A stretch of DNA of 32,600 nucleotides from Roseovarius salincola (GTDB lineage: Bacteria; Pseudomonadota; Alphaproteobacteria; Rhodobacterales; Rhodobacteraceae). The DNA is taken from NCBI RefSeq assembly GCF_026891095.1, contig NZ_JAPTNL010000024.1:1-32600 (forward strand), in the 5' to 3' direction. The first letter of the stretch is position 1. Each line of letters starts with the position of its first letter. A model generated the notes under the pieces. That model worked only from the letters and a program-made list of their open reading frames with translations, searched no databases and was not told the DNA's origin. A program made the translations under genes and the position numbers. This document shows, piece after piece, positions 14,646-23,605 of the stretch.

Positions 14646-16601
14646 TTAAACCCCGTCGAGGTTTGGCCACTCCTCAGGAACCAACGCTGGGGGTTTGGTC
14701 CACGGTTCTTCGACCAACGCGTCCTGAAACCACTGATCACGGAGGTTGGCGTGCTCGGTGACGATCAGCTGAAAGCCGGGTACGTCATCCTGCGTATATT
14801 TCAACAGCAGCTCGAACAATCGACGAACCGCGTTTAGATCCGCATCAGCCTCTGTTTTCTGGAAAGAGCCGTCGGCCTCCTTGTAGATTTTCTCAGACGG
14901 GAAGTAGACTTGGGTTGGCTGATCGATCAACAGGAAGCGCGGGATTGGGCGGTTATTTTGCGCAGCGAATAGGTGCAGCGCGAGTAATGCAGAAAGGTGA
15001 TAGGCTAGATGGTTTTCGCCGCCTCCTGTGCGACTCATAGGGACCGGACGCTCAGGCCGATCGAAGATGATCGTCAACTGTGGTAGGTTGAGCCGCGCCG
15101 GGAAGTCTTGGAATTCTGCCTCAAATTTCCGGATGAACCGCGTGACTTGCGCAGAGATGTTGTTGAGAATTGAGGCTAGGCGCTCGTCGCTATCGTCGGT
15201 GCCGATTTCCTCCTCCAGTTGCGTCACCCTGTTGATAAGACGGCGATTCTCCAATTCAAGTCTGGCAAGTTCTTCGTTTGGAGGGAGCGTTTCCAAGAAG
15301 TGGCTGATACGGCCTACGACGCGCGCGGCAGCATTGTTGCGACTTCCCATTTGGGCAATGATCTCATTAGCTGCGATCGCAGCGGACAGCTCAGTTTCTT
15401 TCTGTCTGACTTCTGCTGCGATGTCGTCCGCCTGAGCAGTCAATTCAGCCAAGTAGGCTTCGAGCTTGGGGCGCTGGCCGGTGGCAACACGTAATTCCTT
15501 ATCTAGCGTTTCAAGCTCGTTTAGCAGGACGGCAGCAAGCGGGGAGTCGAGTGCTAGGTTCCGTTCGCTGAATGGCCATTGCCATTCGCCGCTATCGGGA
15601 TTGTTTGGCAGTGCCTTGATCGAAGTGAGACGATCTATTTGTTCAGCGGCCTCGTTTTCGTAGCCGCCCGCCCTCTTGGCGAACTGACGCGCCGAATCAA
15701 TTCTTGCCTGAGTGTCTCGCCGGTCTTGACGCAGTTGAGCCAACTCTTCTTCCAACAGGGAAATCCGGCTACCGTCGTCGTCAGGCACCTTTTCAGGTTT
15801 CCAAGAAAGCACAGATCTCAATGCTTCAATGATTGCTTCTGCATTTTGATTTTCATCGGCGCTTCCGATCACCCCAACCGCCGTCGCTTCCGAGTGCAGA
15901 CCGATTGCCTGCTCGTGCGACGTGCCGACTGCATTGCGCGCCTGCTCTAGCTTTTTGTTGTTAATTCTCAGATCCCGTTTCGCAATCCGTAGCTTTGACT
16001 CCCATTCGAAGCGGTCGTGAGAGGAGACGCCAAGCAGAATTGGCAGGGTATCGCGTATTGCCTGCGGCTGGAATTGTTCGTTCTGGCGGTAGAAAAGTTG
16101 GTCCTTGTTAGCGATCAGTCCTTGCTTTTGAAACAGGTAGTAAAACGTGTGCTTTACGTTGGCGTCGTAGCTGGCGCGGCTGTGTTCACTCGCAACTTCG
16201 GTGCGATTTTCTGGAATTCCAAGCAGCCGCGACAGGAGTTCGACGATACTATCGTCGTCAGTGTTGATCGACAGATCTTCGAACACAGGAATTGGCAACT
16301 GGTTGCCCCTACGCAGCATTGCAGTGCTGCAACTCGCACCACCTCGAGACGGTGTTGGCTTCGCAACCAAAACCTGCTCTTTTTCAAATTGGTAGATCAC
16401 AGCGAACCATGCCACCTTGTCGCGGATTATTCCTTCTGGGACGTTAAAAGTAGATCGTCCCATACAGTATTCGATAATCTCTGAGAGTGCGGACTTGCCA
16501 GTAGAAGAGCGGCCGGTAATGACGTTAAGCCCGTCAACCTTGAATTGCAGGTCGCGGCGTTGGCCGTTAGGGCTATAAATGTGAATGGATCGAATCTTCA
16601 T
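14646..16601 (-). CDS. ABC-3C system ATPase (DUF3732-type, SMC/Rad50-like)
   Basis: 651 aa, last gene of the three-gene minus-strand cassette. It is an SMC-like ATPase: Walker A VITGRSSTGKSALSEII at about 28-44, a long coiled-coil middle (about 220-490, e.g. LLEELAQLRQDRRDTQARID), then a signature-like SRTGGGENHLAYHLSALLAL and Walker B PRFLLIDQPTQVYFP with the Asp near residue 560, followed by IVTEHANL. The ID-QP-T-Q-Y-F-P string is characteristic of the DUF3732 ATPases of ABC-three-component conflict systems, thought to sense invading DNA and license an effector. The start overlaps the middle-component stop (ATGA). Codon use and GC are lower than in the VirB genes, fitting a separate origin. 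Confidence 0.88.
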   Translation of the reverse strand: MKIRSIHIYSPNGQRRDLQFKVDGLNVITGRSSTGKSALSEIIEYCMGRSTFNVPEGIIRDKVAWFAVIYQFEKEQVLVAKPTPSRGGASCSTAMLRRGNQLPIPVFEDLSINTDDDSIVELLSRLLGIPENRTEVASEHSRASYDANVKHTFYYLFQKQGLIANKDQLFYRQNEQFQPQAIRDTLPILLGVSSHDRFEWESKLRIAKRDLRINNKKLEQARNAVGTSHEQAIGLHSEATAVGVIGSADENQNAEAIIEALRSVLSWKPEKVPDDDGSRISLLEEELAQLRQDRRDTQARIDSARQFAKRAGGYENEAAEQIDRLTSIKALPNNPDSGEWQWPFSERNLALDSPLAAVLLNELETLDKELRVATGQRPKLEAYLAELTAQADDIAAEVRQKETELSAAIAANEIIAQMGSRNNAAARVVGRISHFLETLPPNEELARLELENRRLINRVTQLEEEIGTDDSDERLASILNNISAQVTRFIRKFEAEFQDFPARLNLPQLTIIFDRPERPVPMSRTGGGENHLAYHLSALLALHLFAAQNNRPIPRFLLIDQPTQVYFPSEKIYKEADGSFQKTEADADLNAVRRLFELLLKYTQDDVPGFQLIVTEHANLRDQWFQDALVEEPWTKPPALVPEEWPNLDGV

Positions 16602-17086
16602 GGGCGAATTCCGAATGTTGCATAAATTGTTGACCGGTCTGCAATGCGAGCAAATTCTCTACCAACTATCCGCGCGACTTTGTGGCAATCAACAGTTTCA
16701 TCCGTTCCAGTAACGGTCTTGCGCACCTTCTTGGGCACGGTTTGGATGCGGCCGCTATCTGAGACTGTGATACAGCCCCTTTCCATAAGGAGACCAAATC
16801 CCTCGAAAGCATAGGGTAACATCTCTGAGACTCGATCGCCGAAGCCCACCATCAGTTGTTGGTTATTCTCCGTCGTCTTAAGCAGGTAGCTGCGTGGATT
16901 ACTGACAATTACCTGGCGCGAGTCCTTGTGTAAGCAGAGCGGCAGAACGAGTAATGATAGTGAAAAAGGCATGCCTCGCTCATCTATGTCTTCATATCCG
17001 TTCAACGAGCGGAACAAGACCAAGCCGCAAAATGCCGGGTTGAATAGATTACGAATCTCGAACGGGCGTTGGTCCCATCGTTTCAT
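16598..17086 (-). CDS. ABC-3C system middle component
   Basis: 162 aa from ATG 17086, chosen because it overlaps the stop of the upstream gene (ATGA); the frame is open for a few more codons. It opens with WDQRPFEIRNLFNPAFCGLV, the usual beginning of ABC-3C middle components (RPxExxNLLNPAFxGxLL), and has a winged-helix-like C-terminal half (YAFEGFGLLMERGCITVSDS and AREFARIADRSTIYATFGI). The middle component is thought to bridge ATPase and effector. It is tightly coupled on both sides, so the three proteins should be made together. Confidence 0.82.
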   Translation of the reverse strand: MKRWDQRPFEIRNLFNPAFCGLVLFRSLNGYEDIDERGMPFSLSLLVLPLCLHKDSRQVIVSNPRSYLLKTTENNQQLMVGFGDRVSEMLPYAFEGFGLLMERGCITVSDSGRIQTVPKKVRKTVTGTDETVDCHKVARIVGREFARIADRSTIYATFGIRP

Positions 17087-18306
17087 GAGGCCACCCCCAA
17101 CACTTTGCATACTCGTTCAATAAACCGTGGGTGCCAATAAACTCTAGGTTCAGGCGTGGTATCCGCGAGAATATGAAAGCTGCCTCGGACGACATAGGGT
17201 TCCGTCACGCGCGCGCGAATTCGAAGGGACTCGATCTTCCCGGTTTCAAATTCTGCCCAGTTGTAGAGAGTGGCTCCGGCTTCGCGCAACGCATCCTCGG
17301 CGCTGTCGTCCGTGAGCTTCTCGAAAACCACATCCCTGTAGCGGCTCCATTCCTCTGCGAGACGGTCCTCGTATTCCTCAATCTCTCCCGACACGATTAG
17401 GTTTTCGCGCGCCCAAGCCGATCGCTGCTCGAACGCTCTGTAGTAATCTAGGATCGCACTCCTGATACGGTTGGAAGAGATGCCTATCTCGTACATTTGT
17501 TTAACGAAAAGGCGCGGATCGGCATCGGTGTCAATCTCGGTGGCGGGCACCTTCCCGCGGAAGGTGATTGGCAGATTATCTGTTTTGTATTCCTCGGTGA
17601 TATTGGAAAGCTTATCCGAGACTTCGTGGCCGAAAATTCCTTCTGGCCTGACGCCAGTCAACTGCTTGATCACAGCATCGGTCCACCAACCTTCCAGCCG
17701 TTCTAAGACGAACTGGCGGTGTTCGCGTCTTATGCTTCGCATGTGCTTTTCCCGGATGATGGCCGGGATGTCACTGATGCGCGGATTCCCATCGAGGATC
17801 AGGATGCGCTCGAGAAAGTCTTGCTTCGCTGAATCGCTTAATTCGTTAAACGCAGCTGCGATCGGAGTGATGAGTTTTGACTTTGATCTAGATAGCGCGG
17901 CGGTGGCCAGTTCGGCCAGTGTTGCTTCATTACTGGAAGAGGTGGCCTGTTCCGGGAGGAAGCGAGCAAGAAATGAATCAGTTGACACGGTGCCGGTGGT
18001 AAAAAGGAAGAACTGCAGATTTGATGCAGCAAGGCCATCCCGCTTGTATCGCACCAGCCAAATGTTGACTGATTTCCAGAAATCAGTCGACAGGTCTGTC
18101 AGTTTATCGCCAATCGCCTTGTGCTTTAGCGAAGCTAAGGACTTACCGCCTTCGGTGTCAATGAAATCGAGATCGTCGTCTTTTTCAATGAAGACTGCCG
18201 CATCTTCCGGAAGCTGAAGCAGTCGAAGCAACGCAAGGCGACTTTGGTAAATATATCCAAGGCCCTGCTCGCCTGCTGAGAACTTATCAGTTTGTTTTTC
18301 GACCAT
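17083..18306 (-). CDS. ABC-3C effector with nuclease-like N-terminus and ABC-3C C-terminal domain
   Basis: 407 aa, first gene of the cassette; GGGAG stands in front of the ATG at 18306. Residues about 10-75 (GEQGLGYIYQSRLALLRLL, AVFIEKDDDLDFIDTEGGKS, LASLKHKA) fit the DUF4297/Cap4-like restriction-endonuclease fold: GxxYQ, then E-x-DD-x-D, then a K-x-K at the place of Q-x-K. The C-terminal part (GISSNRIRSAILDYYRAFEQ, RSAWARENL, then VYWHPRFIERVCKVLG) is the conserved tail of ABC-3C effectors, which docks on the middle component. Likely a DNA-cutting or abortive effector unleashed by the ATPase. The nuclease assignment is by motif and less sure than the system assignment. Confidence 0.75.
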   Translation of the reverse strand: MVEKQTDKFSAGEQGLGYIYQSRLALLRLLQLPEDAAVFIEKDDDLDFIDTEGGKSLASLKHKAIGDKLTDLSTDFWKSVNIWLVRYKRDGLAASNLQFFLFTTGTVSTDSFLARFLPEQATSSSNEATLAELATAALSRSKSKLITPIAAAFNELSDSAKQDFLERILILDGNPRISDIPAIIREKHMRSIRREHRQFVLERLEGWWTDAVIKQLTGVRPEGIFGHEVSDKLSNITEEYKTDNLPITFRGKVPATEIDTDADPRLFVKQMYEIGISSNRIRSAILDYYRAFEQRSAWARENLIVSGEIEEYEDRLAEEWSRYRDVVFEKLTDDSAEDALREAGATLYNWAEFETGKIESLRIRARVTEPYVVRGSFHILADTTPEPRVYWHPRFIERVCKVLGVAS

Positions 18307-18460
18307 AGTTCTCCCGCCCAGTCAGATTATCCAATTGGCCGGTAGCGACCTCTGATCCGGAAACCACCGTATGGCACACTTGCTGATTTCACACATTGGC
18401 GCAAGGCACCGCGAACTTCCGCTTCCGGCCCTGTTCAACAGACATACCATCCTCGTTAGA

Positions 18461-20473
18461 CTATCGAGCAACCAGCTTATCGCTATCCCCCTCCTGCAGC
18501 ATCGCTTCCATTTCATCCAATCCATCGACAGCAGAGCGCATCTGCGCCTCATCATCCACGCCCACGGTCTCGGCATCTGCAACTTGGCCCCCAAAATCCA
18601 TTTCCATCTGTCGCTGTTCCTCAGCGATAACGGCTTGAACGACAGGCGCAGTCTTCTTTGGGGCGACATCAGTTTGCCCTGACGATTGGCCATCAGCAGC
18701 CTGGCGTGCGGCCTCAACGTCGGCTTCTGTTCCCCCTGGCCCATCCGACGGCGGCGTCATCGGCATGGCGCGCACGCTCAGCGGCAGCGTTCCCTGCGGC
18801 CCCCCTCCCCCAGGCTCCGGAAACGGCAACTCCCCCGTCTGCGCCCCGTGGATTGCTTTGAACAACCGATCGTCAAAATATTGGATCCGCTTCGCACGGA
18901 CCGGCATCTGGGCATCGATGACCATGACGATCTCATCGAGCGGCAGGCGGCGCGCCTCATCTTCGGGCAGCAAGGAACTTTCTTCGGTCCGTGTGGATTG
19001 GCTGCGCCCTTCAAAGGGGTTTTTGCCAATGGACTGCGAGCGCGTGATGACGGTCTTGGTGGTCTTGCCGACCGCCTTGCTCAACTCCTCGACGGTCTTC
19101 TCATCCGAGGGCGTCAGGTAAAGCTTCACGCCCGCGTTGCCCTGCAGCGCACGGCGGGTGTTCTCGCCGTAGATTTCATCGAGGGCGGGAATGGTTTGCG
19201 TGACCACGGCCAGGTGACCACGATAGGTGCGCAGGGTCTCGATGCTCTCGACCACGATGGGCATTTTGCCCAAGCGATTGAACTCGTCGAGCATGATCAT
19301 TACGGGCCAGGGCTCATCCGGCCCGGGATCCTTTTCCTGCATGGCCGAGAGGAGATCGGAGAAGAAGAGCCGGATCAGCGGCGCAAGGGGTTTGACCATC
19401 AGCGGCTGGACCACGAGATAGACCGAAAAGGGCTTCTTGCGGATCGTCCGGAAATCAAAGTCCGACACGGACGTCGCCTCATCGATCGCCGGGTTCTGCC
19501 ATTGGTCGAGCCCCGATGTCATCAGGAGCGAGACGTAAGAGGTCAGCGTATCGTTGTTGGTCGAAGCGAGCCGCGTGAAGATCAGCTTGGCCGCCCTGTT
19601 GTCCACCTCATGGCCCCGCGCGAAATACTCCTTCTGCTTGTTCCCGCCCGAGGCGGCGATGCGGTAGATCTCGCCCAAGGTGGGGCGCTTGCGCTGGAAG
19701 GCCAGCAGGCCTGCCGCCACGAAGAGATCGATCCCGCCCTTGAGCAGCCCCTGCACCCGGTCATTGTCGCTTTGCAGAAAAAGCGTCGCCAGGAGCTGCA
19801 GTTCCATCTGCTGGCGCGCGGGATCTTTCAGTTCGAAGATGCGCAAGAGCGGGTTGTAGCGATGCGTGCGCTTGCCCTCCCAATCGGTGGGGGCAAAGCG
19901 ATAGACCTTGTCGCCTTGGGCTGCACGGTGCCGGGCCGTGGCCTCAAAGCACTCGCCCTTCACATCGAGCGTCACGGCGGAGCCTTGCCAGGTCAGCAGG
20001 TTCGGAATGACAAAGCCCGTGGTCTTGCCGCGGCCCGTGGGGGCCACGATCAACGCATGGGGGAAGACCTTGGAGCAGATGTAGTTGGCGCGGGAGCCCG
20101 GCGGCCCCAGCTTGCCGAGGATGAACCCGGTGCCCGGCGCCCCGAAGAAGCCATTGGCCTTCATCTCGCGCGCGGTCTGCCAATGGGTCTGGCCAAACCG
20201 TGTCAGGGCGGACCCCGAGAGGGCGAGGCTCAGCATCAGGCCGGCGGCGGCGAAGCTGCCGATGATCAGGTGAATAAGTTGCGCGTCCTCCGGGCGGCGA
20301 TCGAGGATCGCCATGTAGTTCTGCGCGATATAAGCAAAGTCGATCTCGGCCCCAAACCCAAGATCCTGGTAGGTCAGCACCGCCGAGGCGATGGTATAGC
20401 CCATGGCGGCGGTCACCAGCGTTACCAACAAGACACCGGTCGCGATCCGCGCCTTTCCCATGGGCGCGCTCAA
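18461..20473 (-). CDS. traG: TraG/VirD4 coupling protein
   Basis: 670 aa, TTG start at 20473 overlapping the relaxase stop; ATG 20461 is an alternative. The coupling ATPase brings the relaxase-DNA complex to the VirB channel. Two N-terminal membrane helices (TGVLLVTLVTAAMGYTIASA, LIIGSFAAAGLMLSLALSGS) precede the ATPase domain with Walker A IVAPTGRGKTTGFVIPNLL at about 140-158, GEFCEAT-like CFEATARHRA, and Walker B VMIMLDEFNRLGKMP at about 388-402, then HLAVVTQTIPALDEIYG. The acidic C-terminal 100 residues are specific to this branch and may choose substrates. Third gene of the minus-strand mob operon. Confidence 0.94.
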   Translation of the reverse strand: MSAPMGKARIATGVLLVTLVTAAMGYTIASAVLTYQDLGFGAEIDFAYIAQNYMAILDRRPEDAQLIHLIIGSFAAAGLMLSLALSGSALTRFGQTHWQTAREMKANGFFGAPGTGFILGKLGPPGSRANYICSKVFPHALIVAPTGRGKTTGFVIPNLLTWQGSAVTLDVKGECFEATARHRAAQGDKVYRFAPTDWEGKRTHRYNPLLRIFELKDPARQQMELQLLATLFLQSDNDRVQGLLKGGIDLFVAAGLLAFQRKRPTLGEIYRIAASGGNKQKEYFARGHEVDNRAAKLIFTRLASTNNDTLTSYVSLLMTSGLDQWQNPAIDEATSVSDFDFRTIRKKPFSVYLVVQPLMVKPLAPLIRLFFSDLLSAMQEKDPGPDEPWPVMIMLDEFNRLGKMPIVVESIETLRTYRGHLAVVTQTIPALDEIYGENTRRALQGNAGVKLYLTPSDEKTVEELSKAVGKTTKTVITRSQSIGKNPFEGRSQSTRTEESSLLPEDEARRLPLDEIVMVIDAQMPVRAKRIQYFDDRLFKAIHGAQTGELPFPEPGGGGPQGTLPLSVRAMPMTPPSDGPGGTEADVEAARQAADGQSSGQTDVAPKKTAPVVQAVIAEEQRQMEMDFGGQVADAETVGVDDEAQMRSAVDGLDEMEAMLQEGDSDKLVAR

Positions 20474-22803
20474 TGGACCTGTCCCCGCTCGGTCTCGCCA
20501 TCCACATCGCCAGTGCGGTGTTTTTCGTATTCGGTGTCGGCGAGATCATCGACCACCTGGCGCAAGGCCTCCGTGTTGGCCGTCGCTGCATCCGTTTGCA
20601 GGTAGACCTTGGCGACATAGAGCCGGTCGAGGCGGTCCTCGAGAACCTTCTCCAGCGCATCCGCATCACCCCAAGTGAGCCGGTCGAGTTGGCGAACGTC
20701 CAGCACCCGCGCGATCTCGTCGCGAAATGCGTCCCGCTCCGCCTCGGTCTCGAAGGGCGCGGACAACTCCCCCGCCCGCTCATGGTCCAGAACACGCGTA
20801 ATCTCGTCTGCAAGGCGGTCGGCACGGTCAGACTGCGGCGCAGTTTCACCGCGGGCTGCGAGGAGTGCGTCGCGCGTGCCAGACCCAAGCCCTTCGCGCA
20901 ACTCGTTTTCGCGGCGGACCTGGTTGATGGCCTCCGTGTCGCGGATCTCGACGACGGCCGCATAGGTCGCGCCAAGCCCGCGGGCGAGGTGGGACGGCAT
21001 GTCCGGATAGCGCTCCCTGAATTCATCCGTGACAGAATCTGCAACGGGCGTGCGGACGTCGCGTCCCTCCATGATCCGGTCGACCTCGCGGGTGATCTCG
21101 CTGGCGCGGGCCGCATCGGTGATGGTCTCCCTGTAGGGTTCAGACCGGTCGATCACATCGCCGGGGCGTGCGAGCAGGTCCGGGTGTGCTTCGAGATACG
21201 TGCGCTGCTCCGTCTCGATCCGGCGCTCCGCCCGTGAGACAACCTCCCAATCCCGGTCCTCGATCTGCTGCGCTGTCAGACCGTCTGCGCGCATCTCCTG
21301 ACGGATTGTCCCTTCCATCGCCCGCACCGAGTCCTCGTGATAATGGAACCGCTCGCTGTCCGGTTCCGCTTCCATGACACCATCCCGGCGCAGCACGTTC
21401 TCCCGTTCCAACAGCGTACCAAGCTCGACATGCACATCGTTGAGAATGTCGCGCGCCTGTTCCAGATCGGCGCGGCGCTCGGGGTTGAGATCCCGCGCTT
21501 CGGCCACTTTGGAGAGATCATTGGCGATCCATTGATGCTCGAGCGCTGCATTTGAGGCGCCCGTCTCGATCCGGGCCACCACTTCCGATGTGCTGATCCC
21601 GGTGCCGTGTAGTGCCGCGTCAATGCGCGATCTCAGATCGGGCTCTGCCAGTCGCTCGCGCTGGCTGGCGTCGATATTGGCTTCGGAATAGATCCCGCCC
21701 TCCGAGGGGGTCTCTGACAGCGTGGATGATCGCAATCCGAGAGGCTGCATGTGCTGGACCTGCGTCTGGATCTCGATGAGACGTTTTTCCAGCACGGGAC
21801 GTTCCGCGTCAGACTTCTCGGCGATCATGCCCTGCACTCGCGCGAGCTTTTCCGCATAGAGGCTTCTCAGATCCTCGAAGCTTTGATCCTCGGCCATATA
21901 CACATCTCCTGTTCGGTCCACCTGCCCGCCATGCGCCAGCACCTCGCCCGCGCGGAAGAGTGCTGCGGCAATATCCTCGCGGGCCTCTCGGGAGGCCTCC
22001 GCGGCAAGCGAATGGTAGACAGTTCTGGTGTTGGCGATTTCCGCCAGCGTCCGCGTCAGGTCTGCCCCCACGCGTTCGCGATCGCGGGGTGCGCGCCCCT
22101 CGTCTTTCGCCGCATAGACCTCGCTGGTTCGGGCTGGGTAATGCACAACCCCGCGATCCACCCGGCGCGTGGCCTCCAGCCGCACGCCATACTTTTCCGC
22201 CTCCTCGACCATGGCGAGGCGGAAATCGTCATAGTTGAAGCGATGGTTGCGGCCGAGGAAGAAGAACTCGCCTTCCTGCGAGCGGCGGTTCAACACCAGA
22301 TGCGCATGGGGGTGATCGCGGTCTTCATGCACCGCGATGATGTAGTCGAAATGGCCCGCGTCGGTCTGGAAGAACCGCTCGGCCATATCCGTCGCGATGT
22401 CGCGCACATCCTCCCCGCGCGTGCCGATGGGGAAGGACATGAGCATATGGGTCGTCTGGCCCAGCTTGGGCTTGAAGCCCGCATCCCACCGCTTGGCAAA
22501 GCGCTCCGTCAGGTCCTTGATGTCACCCGCCTCGAGCTTCGCCTTGCCATCCAGGAACCCGCTACTGTCCACGATATGGGTAGACTTGGTGGTGAGGTAA
22601 TCGAGCTGGTTTGCGAGCTGCGATTTGGTATGCGTGCCCCCGCCCCGGATCGCCTTGAAGACCGCTGGCCGATGCCCCGCTGCCGCGCGCACAAGCTGGG
22701 ACTGCTTGGCCACGTGCAGCCCCTGCATCGAGCTCCGGACGCGGCTCCAGCCATCCCGAAAGACCTCGCCCGTGACGGCATGGACGGCATCATTCAGCCG
22801 CAT
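20470..22803 (-). CDS. VirD2/MobA-like relaxase (MOBP type)
   Basis: 777 aa, ATG at 22803 with GGGAG seven bases before it; a TTG at 22809 is the only nearby alternative. It nicks oriT and pilots the strand to the recipient. The relaxase domain occupies about the first 300 residues. It holds a candidate nicking Tyr in NQLDYLTTKST (about 69) and the metal-binding histidine motif AVHEDRDHPHAHLVLNRR (His 159, 164, 166, 168). The rest is long, Arg/Glu-rich and helical (for example RVDRGVVHYPARTSEVYAA, then ELGTLLERENVLRRDGVMEA), as in the C-terminal halves of VirD2-like plasmid relaxases. It overlaps the mobC-like gene by 14 bases and the coupling protein by four, so all three are co-translated. 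Confidence 0.9.
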   Translation of the reverse strand: MRLNDAVHAVTGEVFRDGWSRVRSSMQGLHVAKQSQLVRAAAGHRPAVFKAIRGGGTHTKSQLANQLDYLTTKSTHIVDSSGFLDGKAKLEAGDIKDLTERFAKRWDAGFKPKLGQTTHMLMSFPIGTRGEDVRDIATDMAERFFQTDAGHFDYIIAVHEDRDHPHAHLVLNRRSQEGEFFFLGRNHRFNYDDFRLAMVEEAEKYGVRLEATRRVDRGVVHYPARTSEVYAAKDEGRAPRDRERVGADLTRTLAEIANTRTVYHSLAAEASREAREDIAAALFRAGEVLAHGGQVDRTGDVYMAEDQSFEDLRSLYAEKLARVQGMIAEKSDAERPVLEKRLIEIQTQVQHMQPLGLRSSTLSETPSEGGIYSEANIDASQRERLAEPDLRSRIDAALHGTGISTSEVVARIETGASNAALEHQWIANDLSKVAEARDLNPERRADLEQARDILNDVHVELGTLLERENVLRRDGVMEAEPDSERFHYHEDSVRAMEGTIRQEMRADGLTAQQIEDRDWEVVSRAERRIETEQRTYLEAHPDLLARPGDVIDRSEPYRETITDAARASEITREVDRIMEGRDVRTPVADSVTDEFRERYPDMPSHLARGLGATYAAVVEIRDTEAINQVRRENELREGLGSGTRDALLAARGETAPQSDRADRLADEITRVLDHERAGELSAPFETEAERDAFRDEIARVLDVRQLDRLTWGDADALEKVLEDRLDRLYVAKVYLQTDAATANTEALRQVVDDLADTEYEKHRTGDVDGETERGQVH

Positions 22804-23383
22804 GGGCAAACTCCCTCAGCGCGGCCGTGGCCTGCAGCTGCATCCCTTCGCGACGGCGGCGCAGAAGCAGATCGATCTCGTCAGCGGAATCCAGAATGAA
22901 CCGCGCCAACCCGCGCATCTGGGCAAGGCGCAATTCGGTGAACTCGGCACTTGTGCCCCCCACGGCCCCCTGCCCCCGCCGGTTGGCCTGCGTCATCTGT
23001 TTGGAGATCTGCGCGACCCCATTACCGACCTCGTGCAGCGAGGCGCGGTAGCGCGCCATCTCAGCTGCCATCTGCGCGTCCGGAACGAACACCCCGCCTG
23101 CCGCCTGAATGAGCCGCCGCAGCCCCTCGGCCCGGCTCTCGATCCCCGCCTTCGCCAGCACCTCGTCTAGCGCCGCAAGCTCCGCAGCCGTGACCTTCAC
23201 ACTGACCGCTGAGACCGGAATTGCGGCATCCGTCTGGCGCTCGGCATCGGCTTTGAGCGTGTACTGAATCGCCCGCACCGACACGCCAAACCGTTCTGCC
23301 AGCACTGAAGTGGAAACGCCTTCCGCAGCTTCGCGAACGATCTCCATGCGGTCCGCATCTGTGAGACGTTTTGAGCGCGACAT
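22790..23383 (-). CDS. mobC: MobC-like relaxosome accessory protein with HTH
   Basis: 197 aa, ATG at 23383, first gene of the mob operon. The N-terminal 45 residues form a helix-turn-helix (LTDADRMEIVREAAEGVSTS, VLAERFGVSVRAIQYTLKAD). The C-terminal part (about 100-175) resembles MobC proteins: LRRLIQAAGGVFVPDAQMAA, LHEVGNGVAQISKQMTQANR, then LAQMRGLARFILDSADEID. Such proteins bind oriT and help the relaxase melt and nick it, often repressing their own operon. The adjacent upstream region carries an inverted repeat and the GTATAYTWTCGTAA element, both plausible binding sites. Confidence 0.8.
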   Translation of the reverse strand: MSRSKRLTDADRMEIVREAAEGVSTSVLAERFGVSVRAIQYTLKADAERQTDAAIPVSAVSVKVTAAELAALDEVLAKAGIESRAEGLRRLIQAAGGVFVPDAQMAAEMARYRASLHEVGNGVAQISKQMTQANRRGQGAVGGTSAEFTELRLAQMRGLARFILDSADEIDLLLRRRREGMQLQATAALREFAHAAE

Positions 23384-23400
23384 GCGAAGAAAGACCCCCT

Positions 23401-23501
23401 ATTTCCTGCCACCTTCCACCAAGGCTGCCCCTACCTTACGATAATATACCAGACTGTCAATTATATACTTACGTTGCATTCAGGCTCAGGCAGCCTTGGT
23501 G
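23401..23501. other. Candidate oriT/relaxosome-binding region
   Basis: Directly upstream of the mobC-like gene, a perfect 13-base inverted repeat, CACCAAGGCTGCC (23417-23429) and GGCAGCCTTGGTG (23489-23501), encloses an AT-rich 59-base segment. Just left of it, TTTCCTGCC (23402-23410) resembles the TATCCTGC nick site of MOBP plasmids with one extra T. Position next to the relaxase operon, symmetry and AT-rich core fit an origin of transfer. The nick guess is weak. If it is right, the plus strand would leave first and the region to the right would be the leading region. Confidence 0.4.
23436..23449 (-). promoter_or_regulatory. Shared element GTATAYTWTCGTAA, copy 3
   Basis: On the minus strand this reads GTATATTATCGTAA, 52 bases before the ATG of the mobC-like gene at 23383. 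It matches the elements before the genes at 978 and 3063. It lies within the 13-base inverted repeat of the candidate oriT. One regulator, or one promoter type, may thus serve the VirB side and the mob side together. Confidence 0.45.
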
Positions 23502-23605
23502 TCCGCTTCCCCCGCGGCCCGCAGGGACGCGGCTCTGCCGCCCTCACCACCGGGCGACCCACCTGTCCTAGGGGTCCCGTCCACCAGCCCCGCCCGAGGG
23601 TCTGG

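Noticed and set aside
18686..20605. 639-codon plus-strand open frame opposite the coupling protein gene
   Set aside because: Antisense to a gene with clear Walker motifs; GC-rich codon use leaves the opposite strand open. Its composition (many His, Gly, Arg) is not protein-like.
21751..22899. 382-codon plus-strand frame opposite the relaxase
   Set aside because: Antisense shadow of the relaxase histidine-motif region.
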